A stretch of 64,000 bases of DNA from Clostridium ragsdalei P11 (GTDB lineage: Bacteria > Bacillota > Clostridia > Clostridiales > Clostridiaceae), in NCBI RefSeq assembly GCF_001675165.1, contig NZ_LROS01000022.1:186001-250000 (forward strand), read 5' to 3'. Shown here in pieces: positions 56,943-64,000 of this stretch. Below the pieces are notes generated by a model. That model was not told where the DNA came from, searched no databases, and saw only the letters and a program-made list of their open reading frames with translations. Each line of letters starts with the position of its first letter. The stretch's first letter is position 1. A program made the translations under genes and the position numbers.

Positions 56943-57000
56943 ATACCCCGTAGGGGTATTATCTTTAATTATATTTTATAATATATTATCTACTAGGTCA
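56943..57000 (-). promoter_or_regulatory. trxA promoter with CsoR/CstR-type palindrome
   Basis: The perfect palindrome ATACCCC-GTA-GGGGTAT (56943-56959) sits 14 bp before the trxA start, within the expected leader. Upstream on the minus strand are TTGACC and, 17 bp on, TAAAAT. The shape (A/T ends, C4/G4 core) matches operators I know for the CsoR/CstR repressor family. Confidence 0.65.
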
Positions 57001-57039
57001 ACGTTTTTAGTCTATAAATTTAATTAAAAAATAAAAATT

Positions 57040-58272
57040 TTAGTCATTTATCAAATTACTTATTATAGAATTATTGTAAATAGAATTAGGATATTTATCT
57101 ACCAATCCTTGAGCATATTTTTTTGCTTGTGACTTATCCGTATCTTTATATATAACGGCAAGTCTGTACAGTACAGTTTCTTCATAATCCCCATCAGAAA
57201 AGCTTTTATCATATTGAATATAATAATTTATAGCATTTTTTGTATCTCCCGAGGAATCTAACGTTGTAGCAAGCATATATACTATGTCAGCATAAAGGTA
57301 ATTTTCACTTCCAAACTCATAAGCTTTTGTGAGATAAGCTTTGGCATTATTATAATCTTTGCTATTTAGATAATTGGTTCCTAATTTATAAAAATAGGCA
57401 GATCCGTCTTGCTTTAAGAGATTAGTACCTTCTGAAAGAAGTGCTCCTTCATCAGTACTTAATTGTTTATCTTTCCACTTTTTAACCTCTATATATATAG
57501 AATCATAATCTTTATTTTGTATATAACCTTTAAATTTTTCCTGTGGGAAAACTTCTTTAATAGTTTCAGCTTTTGGTTTCGTCTTATTACTTACACCTGA
57601 AGGCTTTTGTCCATTATTTTTAATAGTAGAAGTTTTTACTTTTGCGAATTTTTTATTAAGCAAATTTTTATTTTTGACACCATTAAAAATTAACACAATT
57701 AGAATTACCAAACATATTATACTTGCTGAAATGCAAGCTATTTTCTTAAGTGGGAACTTCTTTTTTACTACATTTAGATCTTCAAGCAGCTTCATGGTCT
57801 TTTTAGCTTCATCATTGTTTATATCAACTCTTAATACATTGTTCAACTTTTCCAGAGCCTTTTTATACTCCCCTTTTTTTATATAACAAAGAGCACTATA
57901 ATTATTTACTTTAATATAATTAAAATCACTTTCAGCACATTGTTCAAGTAACTCAAGTGCTTCATTTATTTTTAATTCTCTAATCAACCTTAAAGCCTTT
58001 ACATACAAACTGAATCGAACATCATCTTCCTTTAAAGAATCGAGATATTTTTCTGAAACCCCATCTCCATTAACTTGATGGTTCATCTTCCAAAGTTTTT
58101 GAGCTTTATCTAAATCACCTTTAAGATAAAATAAAAGTCCCTTAAGATTAATAGATGCCCTATTTTTTATATTTAAAGATATACTTTCTTCACAAAGTTC
58201 TATTGCTTTATCTATATACCCATCATTATATTTTTTTAGAGCCTTATTGTATATTTTCTGAGACTTATCCAT
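57040..58272 (-). CDS. TPR-repeat membrane protein
   Basis: A 410-aa protein. The N-terminal TPRs (about 1-165) are cytoplasmic, there is one membrane helix near 178-197 (IACISASIICLVILIVLIF), and C-terminal TPRs (about 280-400, including LATTLDSSGDTKNAINYYI) lie outside. It is probably a scaffold in the envelope. It overlaps the lipoprotein gene by 8 bp. Confidence 0.75.
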   Translation of the reverse strand: MDKSQKIYNKALKKYNDGYIDKAIELCEESISLNIKNRASINLKGLLFYLKGDLDKAQKLWKMNHQVNGDGVSEKYLDSLKEDDVRFSLYVKALRLIRELKINEALELLEQCAESDFNYIKVNNYSALCYIKKGEYKKALEKLNNVLRVDINNDEAKKTMKLLEDLNVVKKKFPLKKIACISASIICLVILIVLIFNGVKNKNLLNKKFAKVKTSTIKNNGQKPSGVSNKTKPKAETIKEVFPQEKFKGYIQNKDYDSIYIEVKKWKDKQLSTDEGALLSEGTNLLKQDGSAYFYKLGTNYLNSKDYNNAKAYLTKAYEFGSENYLYADIVYMLATTLDSSGDTKNAINYYIQYDKSFSDGDYEETVLYRLAVIYKDTDKSQAKKYAQGLVDKYPNSIYNNSIISNLIND

Positions 58273-59020
58273 TTATCGTATATACCACTTTCCCATTAGA
58301 ATTTTTAACTTCCATCTTACTATTTAAATTTGTGCTAAAAGAATTTATAGTCCAATTTTCTACATGACATTTATTATATACATCATCGTCATATACATTG
58401 ACTTTTAAGTTTACAATATCTCCATTTTTCTCTGCAGACATTATCTGTTGTTTTTTACTTGGCATCTTTATTAAGATTTCATTATCCCTCGTATCTACAT
58501 TTAGCATATAAAGGTCTCCACCTTTTGAAATGGATCCACTTGAATATCCTATAACCACCAATAAATTTTTATCATCAGCCCATTCCAAGTATTTGGGAGA
58601 TAATTTAGAGTTGTTTTCAATTTGAAAACTATAAACTTTCTGAGGATCTTTTATGATTATTTTCCCTGTACCCTCTTCTAAGGCCTCACTGCCTTTTCCT
58701 TCTATACAAGCATTATAACTTCCATTTTTGCTACTTTTCCAGGTAGTGTTAAAACTAACTGTAGAATTATTATCCATTTCTTGCTTTACAAATTTTATTT
58801 CACTTGAACTTTTAACAGTAGGAGAAGAAGTTTTCATTTCCTCCTTTGGTTTTTGAGTTTCTTTATTATTAGATACATTACTTGAATCTATTTTTTTACT
58901 ATTACTACCGCTGCTTTGAGTGGAAGTAGAATTGCCTTTGCTGTCAAAACAGGCTGTAAGTCCTAAAGTAAAAATAACTAATAATGAACACATTATAAAA
59001 CTCAATCTATTATTTTTCAT
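58265..59020 (-). CDS. Putative lipoprotein
   Basis: A 251-aa protein with a lipoprotein signal peptide (lipobox LTAC, Cys24), a Ser/Asn/Lys-rich linker to about residue 75 and a folded domain with beta-propeller-like strands (KYLEWADDKNLLVVIGY, GDLYMLNVDTRDN). The partner may be the overlapping TPR protein. No named family. Confidence 0.72.
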   Translation of the reverse strand: MKNNRLSFIMCSLLVIFTLGLTACFDSKGNSTSTQSSGSNSKKIDSSNVSNNKETQKPKEEMKTSSPTVKSSSEIKFVKQEMDNNSTVSFNTTWKSSKNGSYNACIEGKGSEALEEGTGKIIIKDPQKVYSFQIENNSKLSPKYLEWADDKNLLVVIGYSSGSISKGGDLYMLNVDTRDNEILIKMPSKKQQIMSAEKNGDIVNLKVNVYDDDVYNKCHVENWTINSFSTNLNSKMEVKNSNGKVVYTING

Positions 59021-59175
59021 GTATAATATATTCCTCCTTGTATAAGATTATATTGTTATTTTTCGGGCTATGCAGTCTTAGACATTTTCAAATTAATAAC
59101 CAGTCAGTATGCTAGCTTATTTTTTATCATACTGACTTAATATTTAATTAAATTATACCATAATAATTCTATGCT

Positions 59176-59210
59176 AAAAACTACTGGTATGCCATTCTAC
59201 CAGTAGTTTT
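59176..59210 (-). terminator. ptsI terminator
   Basis: AAAAACTACTGGTA / TACCAGTAGTTTTT is a perfect stem with an 8-nt loop just after the ptsI stop. It has A/T tracts on both sides. Confidence 0.88.
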
Positions 59211-59215
59211 TAATA

Positions 59216-60829
59216 TTACTTTTTCATTATAAGTTCTTTTGCCTTTAATATAGAGGAAGCACTCATAGAGAATTCATCTAATTCGTATTCTACTAAAGTT
59301 TCAATGGCATTTTCATCTCCAGCCATTTCTCCGCACATTCCACATATTTTTCCCTGCTTATGTGCAGCCTCTATAGTCATTTTTATAAGTTTCAAAACTG
59401 CTGGATGCATTGGATTGTAGAGATAAGCTACTTTTTCATTCATCCTATCTGCCGCTAAGGTATATTGTATTAAATCATTAGTTCCAATACTGAAAAAGTC
59501 CACATACTTTGCAAGTTCATCTGAATTTACTGCCGCTGCAGGTATTTCTACCATTATTCCCGTTTGTAAATCCCTATTAAAACTCTTTCCCTCTTTAGTA
59601 AGTTCATCCATACACTCTGTCAATATTTCCTTGGCCTTTAAAAACTCTTCCAAAGAACTTATCATTGGAAACATTATTCTTAAATTTCCAAAAACAGATG
59701 CTCTCAAAAGAGCTCTTAGCTGGACTTTAAATATATCCGTTCTGTCCAAACAAAGCCTTATGGCCCTATACCCTAAGAAAGGATTCATTTCCTCAGGTAC
59801 CGGTAAATAGGAAAGCTTTTTATCTCCTCCTATATCTAATGTTCTTATAATTACAGGTCTTTTACCCATTTTCTCCACTACAGTTTTATAAGCATTAAAT
59901 TGTTCCTCTTCTCCAGGCATACTTTCCCTATCCATATATAAAAACTCAGTCCTAAAAAGTCCTATGCCCTCTCCGCCATTTTTTAGCACCTGATCTACAT
60001 CTTCTGGCTTACCTATGTTTCCAAAAACCTCTACTTTCTTTCCATATTTCGTAAATACTTCTACATCTATTAAAGCTTTAAGTTTTTCTTTTTCTTTTTT
60101 ATAATTTTCTTTTTTTATCTTATAAGTATTTAAAGTATCTTTATCTGGGTTTATTATAACTTCACCCTCTACTCCATCTACTATAATAAGATCTCCATCT
60201 TTAACTGAATCTGTTATATCGTTTAGGCCAACTACTGCTGGTATTTCAAGGGTTCTAGCCATAATTGCACTGTGAGAAGTTCTCCCTCCAATGTCCGTAA
60301 CAAAAGCTATTACTTTACTCTTATCCAGCTGTGCTGTATCTGAGGGAGTTAAATCATGAGCTACAACTACCGTATTGTTTTCCATGTCAATTATAGAGGA
60401 GTTGTTTCCTGTAAGGTTTGCAAGTATTCTACTACCTACATCTTTTATATCTGCTCCACGTTCTCTCATATACTCGTCTTCCATAGCCTGAAAGGTTTTC
60501 ATATACAAATCTACTATATCATAAAGTGCACTCTCTGCATTCACATGATCATTTACTATCTTTACTGTTACTGCACCTGCAAATTCTACATCATCTAAAA
60601 GCATGATATGACTTTCAAATACTTCTGCCTTATCTTTTCCTACTTCTTTTTCAGCTTTTGCCTTAATTTTCTCTAATTGACTTTTTGATAATTCAAGAGC
60701 TTTTTGAAATCTTTCTTTTTCTTGTATTACATCATCTATATGCTTTCTTTCTATACTTATTTCAGTTTTCCTTTTTACAACTACTTTTCCTATTGCATAA
60801 CCTTTAGAAGCAGATATACCTTTTTTCAT
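59216..60829 (-). CDS. ptsI: PTS enzyme I
   Basis: A 537-aa phosphoenolpyruvate-protein phosphotransferase. The phosphohistidine loop is GGRTSHSAIMARTLEIP (H186). The PEP-binding barrel has GIGLFRTEFLYMDR, TLDIGGDK and ENAIETL with Cys in GMCGEMAGD. It is slightly shorter than the usual ~570 aa. No ptsH is adjacent. Confidence 0.96.
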   Translation of the reverse strand: MKKGISASKGYAIGKVVVKRKTEISIERKHIDDVIQEKERFQKALELSKSQLEKIKAKAEKEVGKDKAEVFESHIMLLDDVEFAGAVTVKIVNDHVNAESALYDIVDLYMKTFQAMEDEYMRERGADIKDVGSRILANLTGNNSSIIDMENNTVVVAHDLTPSDTAQLDKSKVIAFVTDIGGRTSHSAIMARTLEIPAVVGLNDITDSVKDGDLIIVDGVEGEVIINPDKDTLNTYKIKKENYKKEKEKLKALIDVEVFTKYGKKVEVFGNIGKPEDVDQVLKNGGEGIGLFRTEFLYMDRESMPGEEEQFNAYKTVVEKMGKRPVIIRTLDIGGDKKLSYLPVPEEMNPFLGYRAIRLCLDRTDIFKVQLRALLRASVFGNLRIMFPMISSLEEFLKAKEILTECMDELTKEGKSFNRDLQTGIMVEIPAAAVNSDELAKYVDFFSIGTNDLIQYTLAADRMNEKVAYLYNPMHPAVLKLIKMTIEAAHKQGKICGMCGEMAGDENAIETLVEYELDEFSMSASSILKAKELIMKK

Positions 60830-60964
60830 TTATTTTCCTCCTAAAATTGTATATTTATACAAAGTTATATATAACTGTTGCTATAAATATTTATTTTTTA
60901 CATAATTATATCTCATATTTAAAAATTTTTAAATATATGTACCATAAATTAACCATTTCAATAT

Positions 60965-61092
60965 AAACAGAGTTCTTGGCATCAGATCGAGTTTTGGACT
61001 CCACCTGATGACTAGAACTCGTTATCCAGGGACGTAGCTGCTCTTTACTCACACTTGGAGAAGTGGGAGTATTAGAGCAGGTAGTCATCGAA
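60965..61092. ncRNA. Highly structured RNA candidate
   Basis: A GC-richer island in AT-rich intergenic DNA with nested perfect stems. GAGTTCT/AGAACTC (60970/61014) encloses CATCAG/CTGATG and GAGT/ACTC. CTGCTCT/AGAGCAG (61038/61074) encloses ACTC/GAGT and CACTT/AAGTG with a GGAG loop. GATGACTA (61007-61014) can instead pair with TAGTCATC (61082-61089). It could be a plus-strand RNA or a leader element 130 nt upstream of ptsI on the minus strand; the strand is undecided. Confidence 0.6.
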
Positions 61093-61143
61093 TAAAATAT
61101 TACAATTTGGAAAATAACTGTCTAAGTTATGCATAAATAGTAT

Positions 61144-61836
61144 CTATTTAATTAAATCCTGAAATTGACTTGAACCTTTTACAGGATCAAAATCCTTCTC
61201 TTCTCTAGCAATAGACTTAATATCTGGTGACATATCTACAGCTATTTTTAAAAATTTAACTGTATTTTCAACGTCTCCCCGTCTGCCATATATGCTAGCC
61301 TTTCCATAATAACTCCAAATATACTTTTCTATCTCCAAATCCTTATCATACCAATTAAGTGCATCATCGTATTTGCCATAAAGTTCATAAGCCAGGGCTT
61401 TATTGAACCTAGCGTATCCAAAATTAGAGTTGATTTCAAGTGCCTTATCTATATTTTTCATACCTTCTTCATAGTTATTACTGTAACATAATGCTATACC
61501 CTTTATATTATAGGCTTTGTAAAATTCCTTATCCTCATTTATAATTTCATCTGCTTTTGCAATAGTATCAGAATACTTTTTATTGCTAAAAAGCTTTTGT
61601 GCTTCATCATACTTTTTCTCTTCATCTTTTTTTTCATCTACAGGTTTTATAACTGAATTTTCTGTTATATTATTAGATTTTTGTATAACGTTTTCATTTT
61701 TTTTATTCATATAGATGTCTTTTCCTATAAGGGCTATGGAAAATATGCAAAGAACACAAAATATTATCACTTTAGTCTTTAAAGAAAATTTTCCGAATAA
61801 TCTGGAACCTATTCTTTTTCTATTTTTAAAAGCCAT
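61144..61836 (-). CDS. TPR-repeat protein with N-terminal membrane anchor
   Basis: A 230-aa protein with a basic start, one helix near 24-41 (VIIFCVLCIFSIALIGK), a Lys/Glu linker and three or four TPRs (AYNIKGIALCYSNNYEEG, ARFNKALAYELYGKYDDALN). It lies 13 bp after citC and may be in the same transcript. Its role is unknown. Confidence 0.75.
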   Translation of the reverse strand: MAFKNRKRIGSRLFGKFSLKTKVIIFCVLCIFSIALIGKDIYMNKKNENVIQKSNNITENSVIKPVDEKKDEEKKYDEAQKLFSNKKYSDTIAKADEIINEDKEFYKAYNIKGIALCYSNNYEEGMKNIDKALEINSNFGYARFNKALAYELYGKYDDALNWYDKDLEIEKYIWSYYGKASIYGRRGDVENTVKFLKIAVDMSPDIKSIAREEKDFDPVKGSSQFQDLIK

Positions 61837-61848
61837 CTATTTATCCCC

Positions 61849-62889
61849 CTAAAAAGCCTTATGAAGTTTATTCTTGATAATGTCTCTTCCTCTATCAGAA
61901 TTTAAAAATTGCCAGGTAGATTCTGGAACAATTTTCTCTATTACATCCATTCTACCTTCACATAAAAGCTTCCTTACCTTGGAAGCACTTATATATTCTC
62001 CATTATACTTTTCTCTTTCAATTTCTACAACCTTTACATTATAGGTAGGCATAATTTTTTTCAAAGTTTCATTGTAAGTGCTAGTAACATCACAATAAGG
62101 TTCCTTTCCTACAAATCTTTTTTTTATATTAAACCTCTTACAAATATACTTCCCAAATATGCCGCTATCTATTTCTTCATAAGCCTGTAATCTTTCATCT
62201 GCTTTTTTTATAAAATAATTTGGGAATGTAGCTTGAGATATAATGTATTCTCCTGCTGGAATTACTTTAACATTTTTTAAATCTTGTGTTCCTGTTTTTA
62301 CCATAGTATATCTATCAGAAAATGGGAAGTCAGATCTATCCTCCTCCACCAAAAATAATAAAACCTGATTACAGCTTTTAGCAGCTTCTTCTATCAAATA
62401 CCTGTGTCCTTTTGTAAAAGGGTTGCAATTCATCACTAAAGCAGTACTTTCTATATTATTGTCTATAGAATATTTTTTATCTATACTATCTAAAAATTTA
62501 TCTATATTGTATATACCATACTCTAAAAGGGCAGCTTTTTCTGCCCTATATAAAAGTTTAAAGTTCAAAGAAGTAAACACATTAATTCTATCTGGTTTTG
62601 TAAATATAAAATTATGAAATATTCCCTCATTAAAACTCTTGTCAATTAAATGGGATATAAGTGATGAAGTTAAGTTTTCCCCTCTCATGTCTTCTGACAC
62701 TGCAAAACACTTGAATATGTTTCCTGCCTTAGAGCAAGTTGCCTTTATATTTCTATTATTGTCTCTAAGTACTACAGTGTAGTCTACATCTTTGTCCAGT
62801 ATTAAATCAAATTTTTGTAAAAAACAAATTACCTCATTTTTTTCCTGCTCCGAACTCAAATCTATACTTTCAAGGGATAAACCGTACAT
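61849..62889 (-). CDS. citC: Citrate lyase ligase (acetate:SH-citrate lyase ligase)
   Basis: A 346-aa enzyme that acetylates the prosthetic group of citrate lyase. The nucleotidylyltransferase HxGH-like loop is MNCNPFTKGHRYLIEEA, and SASKVRKLL marks the other half-site; the N-terminal part is GNAT-like. The start is the ATG at 62889 with GGAAGGAAGG ~8 nt before it. It directly follows citF. Confidence 0.92.
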   Translation of the reverse strand: MYGLSLESIDLSSEQEKNEVICFLQKFDLILDKDVDYTVVLRDNNRNIKATCSKAGNIFKCFAVSEDMRGENLTSSLISHLIDKSFNEGIFHNFIFTKPDRINVFTSLNFKLLYRAEKAALLEYGIYNIDKFLDSIDKKYSIDNNIESTALVMNCNPFTKGHRYLIEEAAKSCNQVLLFLVEEDRSDFPFSDRYTMVKTGTQDLKNVKVIPAGEYIISQATFPNYFIKKADERLQAYEEIDSGIFGKYICKRFNIKKRFVGKEPYCDVTSTYNETLKKIMPTYNVKVVEIEREKYNGEYISASKVRKLLCEGRMDVIEKIVPESTWQFLNSDRGRDIIKNKLHKAF

Positions 62890-62922
62890 AACTTCATCCT
62901 TCCTTCCCATCTTTTTGTAAAA

Positions 62923-64000
62923 TTAAGATATAACTTTTCTAACTACATCAATTACAGTTCCATCTCTATACTCAACTACTGCTACTATTTCATCAGAAGT
63001 CTTTATAGCTTCTGGTTTTCCTGTCATCTTCTCAGCTGTTTCCTTTAATTCTTCTATAGTCATAACTGGTAAATTAGCTTTCTTTAATTTTTCTATTAAA
63101 TCTTCTCTTTTTGGATTTACTGCTATTCCTCTATCTGTTACAACTACATCTATACTTTCTCCTGGTGTGGTTACTGTAGTTACCTTGTCCTTTATTATTG
63201 GCAGTCTACCCTTTATAAGATTTGTAACAACTATGGCAAGCTTTGCTCCTGCTGCAGTATCACTGTGTCCACCTGAGCCTCCCATTATCATACCATCTGA
63301 TCCTGTTGTTACATTTACATTAAAATCTGTATCTATTTCTGTAGCTCCTAGTATCATCACATCTAGATTATTTACTACTGATCCTCTGTTATGTGGGTTG
63401 CCATACATAGAACCTGACATTGTCTGGTGTTTTGGATTGTCTCTATAAGATTCCACTGCTTTTAAGTCAAAACACTGTACATCAAAAATGTTTCTAAACA
63501 ATCCTTCTTGAAGCATATCAACTATATATCCTGTTATTCCTCCTGCTGCAAAACTGCCTGTAACTTCTTTTTTCTTCATTATATCTTTTAATTCCATAGC
63601 TACTGCAAGAGAAGTTCCTCCTGCTCCTGTCTGAAAAGACATTCCTTCTTTTACAAGTCCTGATGCTTCTATTACCTTTGAAGCCATCTTTGCTATTTTA
63701 AGTCCTACAGGATCTTTTGTTATCCTGGTAGTTCCTGATACTATTCCTTCAGGATTTCCTATGGAATCCATTTTTACTACATAATCTACATATTCCTGAC
63801 TTATTTCTATTGGGCATGCAGGATAAGGTACTAAGTTATCTGTAACTGCCACAACTGTATCTGCATACTGTGCATCTGCTATTGCATATCCGAGAGATCC
63901 ACAAGCAGATTTACCATATACTCCATTTACATTTCCATAGGTATCTGCTGTAGGGGCACCAATAAATGCCACATCTATATGAAGATCACCGCTTTCAATT
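62923..64000 (-). CDS. citF: Citrate lyase alpha chain (5' end outside window)
   Basis: C-terminal part of citrate lyase alpha (citrate:acetyl-ACP transferase). It has conserved AFIGAPTADTYGNVNG, FQTGAGGTSLAVA, GGHSDTAAGAKL and VVTDRGIAVNP. The frame runs past base 64000, so the start is missing. CitF-then-CitC is not the usual citCDEF order. The beta and acyl-carrier subunits should lie upstream, outside this view. Confidence 0.95.
   Translation of the reverse strand, partial: IESGDLHIDVAFIGAPTADTYGNVNGVYGKSACGSLGYAIADAQYADTVVAVTDNLVPYPACPIEISQEYVDYVVKMDSIGNPEGIVSGTTRITKDPVGLKIAKMASKVIEASGLVKEGMSFQTGAGGTSLAVAMELKDIMKKKEVTGSFAAGGITGYIVDMLQEGLFRNIFDVQCFDLKAVESYRDNPKHQTMSGSMYGNPHNRGSVVNNLDVMILGATEIDTDFNVNVTTGSDGMIMGGSGGHSDTAAGAKLAIVVTNLIKGRLPIIKDKVTTVTTPGESIDVVVTDRGIAVNPKREDLIEKLKKANLPVMTIEELKETAEKMTGKPEAIKTSDEIVAVVEYRDGTVIDVVRKVIS

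Noticed and set aside
60906-61088. 60-codon minus-strand frame over the structured RNA
   Set aside because: No ribosome site, and its composition is explained by the stem-forming sequence.

Overview
The window is AT-rich, and its gene families (glycyl-radical enzymes, EFR1 flavodoxin-ferredoxin, VanZ, ABC-F, CdaA/YbbR/GlmM, citrate lyase) point to a cluster I Clostridium, perhaps near the C. ljungdahlii / C. scatologenes group. The genus is a confident inference; the species is not.

Left arm (1-22873), ordinary and accessory chromosome. It starts inside a glycyl-radical decarboxylase-type gene followed by its activating enzyme, which has no ATG/GTG/TTG at its expected start. Next come a minimal-loop chemotaxis receptor, a NERD-domain membrane protein, an ABC-F ATPase, a MerR + MATE efflux pair, an XRE/TPR regulator, a CoaC-like flavoprotein, an AlbA_2-type regulator with a short-repeat linker, a divergent TetR/DHA2-efflux pair with two clear operators, an ATC-hydrolase family protein, decayed gene remnants, an EFR1 flavodoxin-ferredoxin, an ICMT-like methyltransferase, VanZ and an unrecognised conserved protein.

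Centre (22874-46762): a complete Tn7-like transposon of 23,889 bp, delimited to the base. It begins TGTTGGTTTG, ends with the complement of TGTAGTTTTG, is flanked by the 5-bp duplication AAAAT, and lies 24 bp downstream of the glmS stop codon. The left end has three spaced TnsB-type sites and the right end four abutting 20-bp sites, as in Tn7. tnsA, tnsB, tnsC, tnsD and a tnsE-like gene form one minus-strand operon reading inward from the right end. The cargo is anti-phage in character: a class 2 DISARM-like operon (5mC methyltransferase, DrmE, DrmA, DrmB) with a PIN-like gene at the position where the phospholipase-D gene drmC might be expected; a two-gene module of a double-GHKL kinase-like ATPase plus a receiver-domain protein with an unknown C-terminal half; and an orphan 207-aa gene on the opposite strand. 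The kinase/receiver pair and the PIN-for-DrmC arrangement are the best candidates for something undescribed.

Right arm (46763-64000), conserved housekeeping chromosome. It holds glmS with its self-cleaving ribozyme, a DUF4177 gene, glmM, an FAD oxidoreductase, ybbR and dacA (cdaA). Divergent from dacA is a c-di-AMP riboswitch controlling a SleB/CwlJ-type hydrolase. Then come a TrxR-like flavoprotein, trxA behind a CsoR/CstR-type palindrome, TPR and lipoprotein genes, ptsI, a strongly folded RNA candidate, and citC and citF of citrate lyase running off the edge.
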